A stretch of DNA of 33,488 nucleotides, taken from positions 1 through 33,488 of the forward strand of contig CAMDOZ010000015.1 of assembly GCA_945903705.1 (NCBI GenBank). The letters are read 5' to 3'. Position 1 is the first letter of the stretch; every line of letters begins with the position of its first letter. Under the pieces are notes generated by a model that worked only from the letters and a program-made list of their open reading frames with translations, was not told where the DNA came from and made no database searches. Origin of the DNA: Fidelibacterota bacterium. Its GTDB lineage: Bacteria; Pseudomonadota; Alphaproteobacteria; Rhodospirillales; Rhodospirillaceae. The position numbers and the translations under genes are program-made. Below are positions 17,172-25,274 of the stretch, one piece after another.

Positions 17172-19966
17172 TTGGTGAGCCTTTCCATGATCGAGGGAAG
17201 GTGCACTTGGTCGGTCTTATAGTTTCCCGTGAGCGCGTACATCACCATGTTGACGCCTGCGCGCAAGGAGAGCTCGCGCTGGCGCTCGCCGCCGGGAACG
17301 ACCGCATACATCGGTAGTCCGTTTGCGTCCCGCGCCCAGGCGCTGGCCCAGTCGGCGCCGCCGACGATCACGCTCGACGCGCCGTCGTTGCTGTTGGAGC
17401 CGCGCTCCACCAGAACGCCCGGATCGGCGTAGCGGCCCGGCAGGTTCTGCAGAAGGTAGAAACTACGAGTCAGCGCATGATCGGGCGGCATGTCGGTCAT
17501 CGGTGCAAGATCGAGAAGGCGCAAGATCGCGTTCAGCTGCGCCGATGCGGCCCCGGGCTCGCCACCTCCGACGGCGCCGGTCTGATCGGGCGCGTCGAAC
17601 ACGACGAGGCCGCCGCGCTTCAGGTAGTCGTTGAGCGCGGCCATGTTGCGCGCCGGCGGGATTGTGGTGTTGGGCGTGACTCGCCAGTAGAGCATCGGGA
17701 AGGGCGTCAGTGAGTCGCTGGTCAGGCTGGGCGCGGTGAGGTCGAGGCGCAACGGAAGCGCCAGCTCGGCCGCCGTGCGTGTCGCGAGCAGGCTCGTGAG
17801 ATTGTCGAGGCCGGATTGCGCGAGGCGGTCGATGTCCGGGTTGCCGGTCGCGACGTAGGCGAGGCGCGTTTCCAGGATCGATCCGCGGATGACGGGGTCG
17901 ACTTCCCGCGCCGGCCGTGGCTGGGACGATGTGGTCTGGGCGAAAGCCCCGGAGGCTGTAAGGAGGATCGCGGCGACAAGCACTGCGGCGCCCGCCCGCG
18001 CGAACGGAATGTTATCAGGCATCAACCGCCGGAGAATGAAGCTGATGACGAGATCGCCGAGCAAGAGGATCAGCGCGAGGGTCAGCAGCCACGGTTTCAT
18101 GGCGCGCTCGCTGGCAACACCTGAGAAGGTCGCGCGGCTTGCCGACAACGGGAAATCCATCGGCGCCAAGTCCGTCAGCGCCGGCGAGAGATTGAGCGCG
18201 CGCGTGGCGCCCGCGCGGCCATAGAGTCCCGGCGGCGTTTTCGGGCTCGGCACGGCGGCCGCGATGTCGCGGGCCGGGATCGGCCGCACCAGCGGGCCCG
18301 GAGTCGCAAGGCGTCCCATCGCGTCAATGAGCGAATAGGGCGCCAGCACCGTGTTGCCCACGTCTTCCGTCGGACCGCCGACGACGCCTTGGCTCACGTC
18401 CACCAGGCGGCGCAGCATGTCCACGAACAGTCCGGAGAGCGGGAGCTTCGACCACTCGGGCGTCGCGGTCACATGGAACAGCACGACGATGCCTTGGCCG
18501 GACCGTTGCGCCGTCACCAGCGGCGTGCCATCCCGCAGGCGCACCCAGGTCTTGGCGGCGAGATCCGCCGACGGCTCCGCCAGCACCTGCGAAGCAACGG
18601 TGACGTCCTCAGGGATTGCAAGCCCTCTGAACGGCGAGTTTTCGGGGAAGGGCGCGAGCGTTGCCGGCGTGCTCCACGACATCGAGCCGCCCAAGGTACG
18701 GCCGCCGCCGCGCAGTTTCACCGGCAGCAGCGGATCGACATTCCCGTCGAGCCGCGGGCCGGCGAAGCGGACCAAGAGCCCTCCGTTATCGATCCAGGCG
18801 GAGAGCCTTGCGACTTCGGCGTCCAGAATACGTCCGCCGCCCGCCATGATCATCACGGCGAGAGGTCTCTGCAGGAGTTCATCGAGCGTGCCCAATCGCA
18901 CTTCGGCGAACGGCGCCAGAGCTTCTTGGATGTAATAGGCGTCTTCTAGAAGCGGCGCTGTGATCCCGTCGATGGAGGCGCTGGCGATTCCCACTGGGCG
19001 GCGCTGCCATTGATCGTCGGCAAGAACGGTTGTTGCCGCGGACGCAAGGCCGTCCACGTCGAAGCGGGACACGCGGTTGGCCAGTTCCGCCGGCAGTGCC
19101 ATCACCGCCGAGGCTTCGTCCGCACCAGGCGCGAAGGTGACCGGCGTGCGCCCCAACACCTGCCCGTCGCCGTCCAGCGCGCGCACCATGGCGCCCGTCT
19201 GCGGTGTGGTGCTTGCCGCCACACGGCCCAATCTCAAATTCACGTTGCTCGAAATGCTGTCTCCGCCGGCGACGCTGCGCTCCGGCGGAAACTGCACCAG
19301 CGGCGCATCGCTGGTTTCGCCTTCGACCACGCTGAGCGGCCCGAGGTCCGCGAGAGCGTTCGCGAGCTCCCGTGCTCCCGGTGTCGCGACACCGTCACTG
19401 ATCCACACGCTGGATACAGGGCTCCTCAGTTTGAGAGTCTCCAATTGCTTAAGCGCGGTTGCGCGGTCCGTGGGCCAGGGCTGCGGCGTCACGGCTTGTG
19501 CGCGCGCCGCGTCCGCGGCGGGCATGAGTCTAGGCGCCGGGCCTTCCGTCGCCGCAGGCGCCGTCGCCAGCAGCACGACCGGCTGCTGCCGGCGCTCCGC
19601 ACCGTCCAATACGTTTTGAAGCGCGGTCTGGCGCATCTCCCACGTGGGAGCGGAGGCCCAGCCGTTGTCGATCACGACAACCAAAGGTCCCTGGTTCTCA
19701 TCGCTCTGTCGGAAGTTGAGGATGGGATCGGCAAGGCCGAGAATGACAAGCGCGAGGATCAAGATGCGCAAAATCAACAGCCACGGCGGCGTATGCGCTG
19801 TGGTGCGCTGCGTCGGATCGAGATCGAACAGCAGGCGGATCGCCGGAAAGTCGATCTGCTTCACCGCGGGCGGAGTCAGGCGCAGGAGCAGCCACACCAG
19901 CGGCAGCACCGCGGCGGCGGCGAGCACCCAGGGCGCTGCGAATGAGATGAGGCCGAGGTTCAACAT
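17168..19966 (-). CDS. BatA-like membrane protein with C-terminal DUF4159 domain
   Basis: Third gene of the moxR operon. 932 residues. The N-terminus is the aerotolerance-regulator (BatA) type: a first helix (WVLAAAAVLPLVWLLLRL), a short loop, then a second (PWLLILRILILALVILGLAD). A vWA-like region follows (VVVIDNGWASAPTWEMRQ), then a long periplasmic-type segment. More helices come near 620-670 (PWLLTLALILLLGDLVISF and AGAAVLVAAILLTASGAFAQ). The C-terminal DUF4159 domain spans about 700-930 (LNDYLKRGGLVVFDAPD, MYAVVPGGERQRELSLRAGV). The family is linked to envelope stress or surface assembly, without a defined activity. It begins 3 nt after the DUF58 stop. Frame and composition are uniform, with no sign of a fused or broken gene. 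Confidence 0.85.
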   Translation of the reverse strand: MLNLGLISFAAPWVLAAAAVLPLVWLLLRLTPPAVKQIDFPAIRLLFDLDPTQRTTAHTPPWLLILRILILALVILGLADPILNFRQSDENQGPLVVVIDNGWASAPTWEMRQTALQNVLDGAERRQQPVVLLATAPAATEGPAPRLMPAADAARAQAVTPQPWPTDRATALKQLETLKLRSPVSSVWISDGVATPGARELANALADLGPLSVVEGETSDAPLVQFPPERSVAGGDSISSNVNLRLGRVAASTTPQTGAMVRALDGDGQVLGRTPVTFAPGADEASAVMALPAELANRVSRFDVDGLASAATTVLADDQWQRRPVGIASASIDGITAPLLEDAYYIQEALAPFAEVRLGTLDELLQRPLAVMIMAGGGRILDAEVARLSAWIDNGGLLVRFAGPRLDGNVDPLLPVKLRGGGRTLGGSMSWSTPATLAPFPENSPFRGLAIPEDVTVASQVLAEPSADLAAKTWVRLRDGTPLVTAQRSGQGIVVLFHVTATPEWSKLPLSGLFVDMLRRLVDVSQGVVGGPTEDVGNTVLAPYSLIDAMGRLATPGPLVRPIPARDIAAAVPSPKTPPGLYGRAGATRALNLSPALTDLAPMDFPLSASRATFSGVASERAMKPWLLTLALILLLGDLVISFILRRLMPDNIPFARAGAAVLVAAILLTASGAFAQTTSSQPRPAREVDPVIRGSILETRLAYVATGNPDIDRLAQSGLDNLTSLLATRTAAELALPLRLDLTAPSLTSDSLTPFPMLYWRVTPNTTIPPARNMAALNDYLKRGGLVVFDAPDQTGAVGGGEPGAASAQLNAILRLLDLAPMTDMPPDHALTRSFYLLQNLPGRYADPGVLVERGSNSNDGASSVIVGGADWASAWARDANGLPMYAVVPGGERQRELSLRAGVNMVMYALTGNYKTDQVHLPSIMERLTN

Positions 19967-19969
19967 CGC

Positions 19970-20896
19970 CTACCGCCTAAAGCCGGTGATGGCGCTGTGC
20001 AGCGCCGACATGGCGAGTTGCGGCGAATGATCGGTATGGTGAAGCCCGAAGCTCCATCCTGACGACGCGGCCAGGGATTTGATCGCTTCGCGATGGGCCG
20101 CAAGCTTCTCCATATATTGCGCGCGCGCGTCTTCGGTCCGGTCGATCACGGTGGCGCCCTCGCGCTCGAGACCGACGAAGCGGATGCGCCCGGAGAACGG
20201 CAGCGTTTCTTCGGCCGGATCGAGCACCTGCATGAGATGTCCCTTAACGCCGGTCCGCATCAGGGTGCGCAAGGACTCCGCTACTTCACCAATCGGGGCG
20301 AGGAAGTCGCTGAACAGCACAGCGGTTGCGTGGCGCGGGAGCGATCCCGCGAATGACGGCATCTCCGGCGCGTTCTCGGCCGGCTTGCGCGTCGTCAGCT
20401 CCGCCGTCATGGCGTCGGCAAGGTGCGCGATGGCAAGACGGCCCGCCGTCGCCGCGCGCTGCGGCCGGCCGTCGTTCGAGAGCACGATGATGCGCTCGCC
20501 GCCGTCGACCAGCAGTTCGGCGAGCGCCAGCATCATTACGGCGGCGCGTTCGGCCTTGGTCGGCAGCTTGGGCGAAGACCTGTACCGCATGGAGGCTGTG
20601 GTGTCGCACCACAGGCCCGCGGTCTGCGCCGCGACCCATTCCCGTTCGCGCACATAGACATGATCGGCTTTCGCCGACTGGCGCCAATCGATGGCCTGCG
20701 GCGTGTCGTCTTTGGAGTAGAGGCGGAATTGCCAGAAGCTGTCGCCGACGCCGGCCCGCCGGCGTCCATGGCTGCCCAGCGTCACCGACGCGGCGATGCG
20801 CCGCGCCGCCACCAGGAGCGGCGGCATGGCCGCAGCCACCGCGTTCGCTTCCAAGAGAAGGCGGTGATGATCCTCGTGCCGTGGGGCGACACTCAT
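19970..20896 (-). CDS. DUF58 domain protein
   Basis: Second gene of the moxR operon. 308 residues, soluble by appearance. The DUF58 core has GRRRAGVGDSFWQFRLYSKD, DTPQAIDWRQSAK and REREWVAAQT, followed by a vWA-like part (GLWCDTTASMRY, ATAVLFSDFLAPI). The classical MIDAS DxSxS reads DTTAS here. DUF58 proteins are almost always encoded next to MoxR AAA+ ATPases and are thought to be partners or substrates of these chaperone-like ATPases; activity is not established. It starts 9 nt after the moxR stop and ends 3 nt before the next gene, so co-expression is near certain. Confidence 0.88.
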   Translation of the reverse strand: MSVAPRHEDHHRLLLEANAVAAAMPPLLVAARRIAASVTLGSHGRRRAGVGDSFWQFRLYSKDDTPQAIDWRQSAKADHVYVREREWVAAQTAGLWCDTTASMRYRSSPKLPTKAERAAVMMLALAELLVDGGERIIVLSNDGRPQRAATAGRLAIAHLADAMTAELTTRKPAENAPEMPSFAGSLPRHATAVLFSDFLAPIGEVAESLRTLMRTGVKGHLMQVLDPAEETLPFSGRIRFVGLEREGATVIDRTEDARAQYMEKLAAHREAIKSLAASSGWSFGLHHTDHSPQLAMSALHSAITGFRR

Positions 20897-20905
20897 TTTG
20901 AAACC

Positions 20906-21925
20906 TTAAGCGGCGTCGATGCGCCGGCAGAGCGTGTCGATCAGCGCGGGCAGGGTGTAACCGTCCGCGCGCGCGCCGAAAGTCAGCGCCATGCGGTGCT
21001 GAAGCACGGGCCGCGCCAGCGCGAGCACGTCGTCCACCGATGGAGACAGTCGTCCCTGCAGAAGCGCGCGGGCGCGCACCGCCTGCATCAAAGCCTGGCT
21101 CGCGCGAGGGCCTGGACCCCAGGCCACTTGCTCCTTCACTTCTTTGATATCGCTCATCTCGGGGCGGCCGGCGCGGACCAGCTTCAAGATCGCGTTCACA
21201 ACGCTTTCGCCCACCGGCACCTGGCGCACGAGGCGCTGCGCACCCGCGAGATCCGCGGCGGTGAGAACTTGCTTGGGCTCGGGCGTGTCGACGCCTGTCG
21301 TGCGCAGGATGATCTCGCGTTCGGCTTCGAACGACGGATACGAAATATCGACCTGCATCAAGAAGCGGTCGAGCTGCGCTTCCGGCAGCGGATAGGTGCC
21401 TTCCTGTTCGATCGGGTTCTGGGTCGCGAGCACATGGAACGGCTGCGGCAGGGCGTGATACTGCCCGGCGATGGAGACACGGCCCTCCTGCATGGCCTGC
21501 AGCAGCGCCGACTGCGTGCGCGGGCTCGCGCGGTTGATTTCGTCGGCCATGAGGATCTGGCAGAACACCGGGCCCTGAATGAAGCGGAAGAAGCGTTTGC
21601 CGGTCGCATCCTCTTCCAAGACTTCCGTGCCGAGGATGTCGGCGGGCATCAGGTCGGGCGTGAATTGCACGCGCTTGTCGTCAAGGCCGAGCACCACGCC
21701 CAGCGCGTGCACGAGTTTGGTCTTGGCAAGGCCTGGCACGCCGATCAACAGGACGTGGCCGCCCGCGAGCAGGGTGATGAGGCTTTCCTCCACCACCGCT
21801 TCTTGACCGTAAATGACCTGGTCGATCGCCGTGCGGGCCTTCTGGACGAGGTCCGCCACGCGCTCCATATCAGCGACGGCGTTTTCCGCCCTCAGATTTT
21901 CCGGCTGTGTTATCGTCGAAGCCAC
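20906..21925 (-). CDS. MoxR-family AAA+ ATPase
   Basis: First gene of a four-gene operon. A chaperone-like ATPase thought to remodel or mature partner proteins, often those with vWA domains. 339 residues, usual for MoxR. Walker A is GVPGLAKT (63-70), with the Ala-Lys-Thr form typical of MoxR. Walker B is ILMADEIN (about 124-131), sensor 1 ATQNP (about 167-171), and an arginine-finger region includes EAQLDRFLM. The C-terminal lid contains WGPGPRASQALMQAVRARAL. The partners here are the DUF58 protein and two large membrane proteins encoded downstream. The divergent gene (DUF1285) starts 53 nt away, so the two promoters must be compact or overlapping. Confidence 0.95.
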   Translation of the reverse strand: MASTITQPENLRAENAVADMERVADLVQKARTAIDQVIYGQEAVVEESLITLLAGGHVLLIGVPGLAKTKLVHALGVVLGLDDKRVQFTPDLMPADILGTEVLEEDATGKRFFRFIQGPVFCQILMADEINRASPRTQSALLQAMQEGRVSIAGQYHALPQPFHVLATQNPIEQEGTYPLPEAQLDRFLMQVDISYPSFEAEREIILRTTGVDTPEPKQVLTAADLAGAQRLVRQVPVGESVVNAILKLVRAGRPEMSDIKEVKEQVAWGPGPRASQALMQAVRARALLQGRLSPSVDDVLALARPVLQHRMALTFGARADGYTLPALIDTLCRRIDAA

Positions 21926-21978
21926 ACGCGAACTCCACCAAGTAAGGGATACACGTAGATTACTGTCTGCGAGGCGTT

Positions 21979-22563
21979 ATGGAACCCTCGATACCTAACA
22001 AATCAGCAATTGAATCAAATCCGACCCCTGGATCGGTCCCCGGAACGCCCCCGGAACCGAAGGATCGGACAGCCGCCAAATTTCCGGATCTGTGCGGCGA
22101 TTTTAACATGCGCATAGACCGCAACGGCACCTGGTATTACCGCGGCTCGCCGATTGGCCGCGCGGCCTTGGTGAAGCTCTTTGCAACGGTCCTGCGCCGC
22201 GATGAGGAGGGCGCCCACTGGCTCACGACGCCCGTAGAAAACGGCCGGATTGAGGTCGAGGACGCACCGTTCATCGCGGTGGAACTTATAGCGGAAGGGG
22301 CTGGCCCCAGCCAAGTCATACGATTCCGTACGAATGTCGACGATATTGTCACTTTGGACGCCGCGCACCCGTTGCGTGTGGAGGAAGACCGCGAAAGCGG
22401 CGAGCCGCGACCCTATATCCATGTCCGGAAGGGCCTCGAGGCGCGGATTGCGCGCCCTGTCTTTTACCACCTGGTTGAATGCGGCGAACCTGCACCGGGC
22501 GGCAACGGGGATTTCGGTGTTTGGAGCGCCGGCCAGTTCTTCTCTTTAGGCAAGCTGCCGTGA
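21979..22563 (+). CDS. DUF1285 family protein
   Basis: Conserved soluble protein of unknown function. 194 residues. The first 35 residues are Pro/Ser-rich and probably disordered. The DUF1285 core follows with FNMRIDRNGTWYYRGSPIGR, LVKLFATVLRRDEEG, HWLTTPVENGRIEVEDAPF and a C-terminal half including PYIHVRKGLEARI. Structures exist for members of the family, without an assigned activity. It is divergent from moxR and upstream of the NUDIX gene (13 nt gap). This neighbourhood is conserved across alphaproteobacteria and suggests a link to envelope or nucleotide housekeeping, which is inference. Confidence 0.9.
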   Translation: MEPSIPNKSAIESNPTPGSVPGTPPEPKDRTAAKFPDLCGDFNMRIDRNGTWYYRGSPIGRAALVKLFATVLRRDEEGAHWLTTPVENGRIEVEDAPFIAVELIAEGAGPSQVIRFRTNVDDIVTLDAAHPLRVEEDRESGEPRPYIHVRKGLEARIARPVFYHLVECGEPAPGGNGDFGVWSAGQFFSLGKLP

Positions 22564-22576
22564 TGGGCACATCGAA

Positions 22577-23242
22577 ATGACACGCGCTGAGATCAGGGCG
22601 CGCCTGGCGGCTGGCCGTCCCCCGCGTTCCGCGCACGGCGACACCGCCACCGCGGCACGGCTCGCCGATCAGCCCGCGATACCGCTTCCGCCCGAACGCT
22701 ACGCCGCCGTCGGCATGACGACGGCCGTGCGCACACCTATAGACACGCGCATTCCGGCGGCGGTCCTGGTGCCGCTGGTCGAACATAAGGAAGGGTTCAC
22801 GATCCTGTTCACGCAGCGCACCGCCGATCTCAAGGCGCATGCGGGGCAGATCTCCTTTCCGGGTGGGCGGGTCGAGCCCGAGGACAAGGACGCCGAGGCT
22901 GCCGCCTTGCGCGAAAGCCGCGAGGAAATCGGGCTTGCCGGCGAGAAGGTCGAAGTGCTTGGCCGGCTCGATCCTTACGTCACGGTTACGGGATATGAAG
23001 TCACGCCCATCGTCGGCGCTGTGAAACCGCCTTTGGACGTGAAGGCCGATCCGGTGGAAGTGGCCGAGATCTTCGAAGTGCCGCTCTCTTTTTTTCTCGA
23101 TCCCGTCAACCACCAGCGCCATAGCCGCCTCGCAGGCGGCGTGGCCCGCGCCTACTACGCCATGCCCTACGGGGATCGCTATATCTGGGGCGCGACCGCG
23201 GGTATGCTTCTCAATCTCTACGACGTGCTGACGTCACGCTAG
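22577..23242 (+). CDS. NUDIX hydrolase, CoA pyrophosphatase type
   Basis: Likely hydrolyses CoA to 3',5'-ADP and 4'-phosphopantetheine, trimming CoA or its oxidised forms. 221 residues. The NUDIX box runs from GGRVEPEDKD through LRESREEIGL with the required Gly, Glu and REExxEExGL-type pattern. The UPF0035/NudL-type motif just before it (LFTQRTADLKAHAGQISFPG) distinguishes CoA pyrophosphatases from other NUDIX enzymes. The C-terminus has YIWGATAGMLLNLYDVL, also typical. It is part of the DUF1285 - NUDIX - DUF6111-like - CCA series. An intergenic palindromic repeat follows. Confidence 0.92.
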   Translation: MTRAEIRARLAAGRPPRSAHGDTATAARLADQPAIPLPPERYAAVGMTTAVRTPIDTRIPAAVLVPLVEHKEGFTILFTQRTADLKAHAGQISFPGGRVEPEDKDAEAAALRESREEIGLAGEKVEVLGRLDPYVTVTGYEVTPIVGAVKPPLDVKADPVEVAEIFEVPLSFFLDPVNHQRHSRLAGGVARAYYAMPYGDRYIWGATAGMLLNLYDVLTSR

Positions 23243-23253
23243 CCTTCCACAAT

Positions 23254-23357
23254 TGTCATCGCCCGGCTTGACCGGGCGATCCATTCATCGGCGAACTGGA
23301 ACCTTGTGGTTGGAGCGCGCTGACACGTGGATTGCCCGGTCAAGCCGGGCAATGTCA
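23254..23357. repeat. Intergenic palindromic repeat element, copy 2
   Basis: Two 30-nt arms in inverted orientation, 23254-23283 and 23328-23357. Each arm is itself a hairpin (gcccggcttgaccgggc and gcccggtcaagccgggc). The reverse complement of the right arm differs from the left at only four positions. Arm length and layout equal those of 3585-3710, though the central bases differ (cccgg against ctggg). It lies between the NUDIX gene and the DUF6111-like gene, 43 nt before the latter. Confidence 0.85.
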
Positions 23358-23400
23358 GAGTTATAGTGCAGCCTGAAACCCGACGTCCGAAGGGCACAGC

Positions 23401-23700
23401 GTGGTCAGAATCCTATTCACCTACATCGTGCCGTTCCTCGCACCGATCCTCACCTATGCGGTGTGGGTCTGGTACCGCACGCGCTATGTGGCGACGCACG
23501 GCGGCGAGGCGCCGAAGTTCGAGAAGGGCCCATGGCCCATGCTCCTGTTCGCCGGCGCTGTGCTCACCCTCGTCACGCTCGGCATCTCCGCCATGCTTCA
23601 AGGCAACTCGCCCGACGAAGGCCGCTATGTCGAGCCGCGGGTTGAGAACGGCCAGGTGATTCCGGGCCATATCGAGCCGCGCAAGAAACTCGCGCCGTGA
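23401..23700 (+). CDS. Small two-helix membrane protein, DUF6111-like
   Basis: 99 residues from a GTG start. Two membrane helices are visible at about 5-24 (LFTYIVPFLAPILTYAVWVW) and 48-67 (MLLFAGAVLTLVTLGISAML). A Gly/Glu linker lies between them, and a soluble C-terminal tail (YVEPRVENGQVIPGHIEP) follows. I assign DUF6111 from size, topology and its fixed place just upstream of the CCA-adding enzyme in alphaproteobacteria; the domain name is from memory. Function unknown. Its stop overlaps the GTG start of the next gene (GTGA), so translation is coupled. Confidence 0.75.
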   Translation: MVRILFTYIVPFLAPILTYAVWVWYRTRYVATHGGEAPKFEKGPWPMLLFAGAVLTLVTLGISAMLQGNSPDEGRYVEPRVENGQVIPGHIEPRKKLAP

Positions 23701-24920
23701 ACCGAGACTGGCTGCATACACCCGAAGTCGTGCGTCTCTTCGAGGTGTTGGGCGCGCCGTCCGTGGACGCGCGCGCCGTTGGCGGCTGCGTGCGCAATGC
23801 GGTGATGGGACTCGCGGTCGATGAGATCGACGCGGCGACGCCCGAGGTCCCCGATGCGGTGATGCAGCGCCTCGCGCAAGCCGGCGTGCGCGCGATCCCC
23901 ACCGGCCTCGCTCACGGGACGGTCACGGCCCTCGTCGGCCAGCGCTCGTTCGAGATCACCAGCCTGCGACGCGATACCGCCTGCGACGGCCGCCATGCCG
24001 CCGTCGAGTTTACAACCGACTGGCAGGAAGACGCGCGGCGGCGCGATTTCACGTTCAACGCCATGTCGATGCGCTCCGACGGAACGCTCTTCGACTATTT
24101 TGAGGGCGCCACGGATGCGGAAGCGGGCCGGGTGCGTTTCGTCGGCGATCCTGCCGACCGCATCCAGGAAGATTACTTGCGGATCCTACGGCTGTTCCGC
24201 TTCTTCGCCTGGTACGGGCGAGGCAGCCTCGATCCCGCGACGCTTGCCGCGTGCCGCACCCATGCCGGCGGACTCGAACGCCTTTCGGCCGAACGCGTGC
24301 AGATGGAGATCGTGAAAACTCTCGCCGCATCGGCGCCCGCGCCCGTACTTGCGGTGATGAAAGACTGCGGCGTGCTCCAGATCGTCCTTCCCGAAGTCAG
24401 GGATCCGGACCGCCTCGCAGCGCTCACCCGCGTCGAAAGCGCGGTGGCGGCGCCGACTGATTGGCGCCGGCGATTGGCCGCCTGCGTGGGCGTTGCCGAT
24501 GCCGAAGCGCTCGCGCAACGTCTCAAGTTCTCTTCCGCCGATCGTTTGCGTCTCATGCGGCTCACGGCGACTGAACCGATTCTCGACGCCTCAACGCCGC
24601 CGCCCCTCATGCGAGCGGCGCTCTATCGCCACGGGTCGGATGTCGTCTACGACCGGCTCCTGATCGGATGGGCGCACGTGCGCGCCTCCGCCGTCGCGGG
24701 CGACGACGTGCGCTGGCGCAATCAACTCGAACTCGTTGCGGCATGGCAGCCGCAGGCGCTGCCGGTGTCGGGTGCCGATGTGCTGGCGCTTGGGATTCCG
24801 CAAAGTCCGCTGGTGGGAGAGATTCTCGCCGCCGTTGAAACCTGGTGGATGGCCCGCGACTTCGCGCCGTCGCGCGAGGACACTCTCGCCGAGCTGAAGA
24901 AGCAGGCGCAGAAACGATAG
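23697..24920 (+). CDS. cca: CCA tRNA nucleotidyltransferase
   Basis: Adds or repairs the 3' CCA end of tRNAs. 407 residues from GTG 23697, overlapping the upstream stop by 4 nt. The class II (poly-A polymerase-like) head has VGGCVRNAVMG and DEIDAAT, then RRRDFTFNAMSMRSDG and the RNA-binding helix RIQEDYLRILRLFRFFAWYG. In the catalytic DxD the first Asp is Glu43 (EID), and VRD reads VRN; as far as I recall these substitutions also occur in other alphaproteobacterial members. The tail (about 230-407) is helical and variable. At least tRNA-Gln in this window already encodes CCA, so the enzyme may mostly repair ends. Confidence 0.92.
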   Translation: MNRDWLHTPEVVRLFEVLGAPSVDARAVGGCVRNAVMGLAVDEIDAATPEVPDAVMQRLAQAGVRAIPTGLAHGTVTALVGQRSFEITSLRRDTACDGRHAAVEFTTDWQEDARRRDFTFNAMSMRSDGTLFDYFEGATDAEAGRVRFVGDPADRIQEDYLRILRLFRFFAWYGRGSLDPATLAACRTHAGGLERLSAERVQMEIVKTLAASAPAPVLAVMKDCGVLQIVLPEVRDPDRLAALTRVESAVAAPTDWRRRLAACVGVADAEALAQRLKFSSADRLRLMRLTATEPILDASTPPPLMRAALYRHGSDVVYDRLLIGWAHVRASAVAGDDVRWRNQLELVAAWQPQALPVSGADVLALGIPQSPLVGEILAAVETWWMARDFAPSREDTLAELKKQAQKR

Positions 24921-24939
24921 CGTGAACGAGATCAGGGGA

Positions 24940-25080
24940 CCCCTAAAAACGAACGGGGCGCTGCAGGGGACCAACCGACGAGCGGAGCGAGGCGGAGAAC
25001 AAGACTGTTCCCCTGCGACGCAGACCTCGTCTTTCGAGAGGTGCACTACCCCCTAAAAACGAACGCGGCGCTGCAGGGGA
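24940..25080. repeat. 31-bp direct repeat pair, 110 bp apart
   Basis: Copies at 24940-24970 and 25050-25080 differ at one base (G24956 against C25066). Each starts cccctaaaaacgaacg and ends gcgctgcagggga. In the second copy the C completes a perfect hairpin with the sequence just after it (gcggcgctg 25065-25073, cagcgccgc 25082-25090); in the first copy no partner follows. It is probably a dispersed intergenic repeat caught as a partial duplication. Confidence 0.8.
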
Positions 25081-25099
25081 ACAGCGCCGCTTCTCGATT

Positions 25100-25130
25100 G
25101 AACCTGGGAGGGGGGTCCTAGGTTCTTTTC
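25100..25130 (+). terminator. Terminator-like hairpin downstream of cca
   Basis: gaacctggga (25100-25109) pairs with tcctaggttc (25116-25125) over 10 bp with one G-U, around a GGGGGG loop, and is followed by ttttc. It suits intrinsic termination on the plus strand, 180 nt after cca. The other strand lacks a U-tract. Confidence 0.5.
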
Positions 25131-25274
25131 GGCCATACGTCCGAACTTGAGGGGAACAAGGTCCGGAACGCTGACCGTCCGAAATACTACCCCCCGCACC
25201 CTTACAGAACCATGGTCGAGCTGTGAATTAGTTGTCATGGACAACGCCCCGTTGCAGGCGGCGCGGCCGGCGCT

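Larger units (their letters stand above)
24921..25274. other. 354-bp intergenic stretch with direct repeats and hairpins
   Basis: No gene. It contains a 31-bp direct repeat (24940-24970 and 25050-25080), a 9-bp perfect hairpin (25065-25090) and a terminator-like hairpin (25100-25125). The palindrome aggggacccct lies at 24934-24944. The remainder up to the trmL stop shows no recognised signal. Confidence 0.6.

Noticed and set aside
24940-25080. A minimal CRISPR array from the 31-bp repeats
   Set aside because: Only two copies with a 79-nt interval, no cas genes, and the repeat extends into a hairpin unlike CRISPR spacing.
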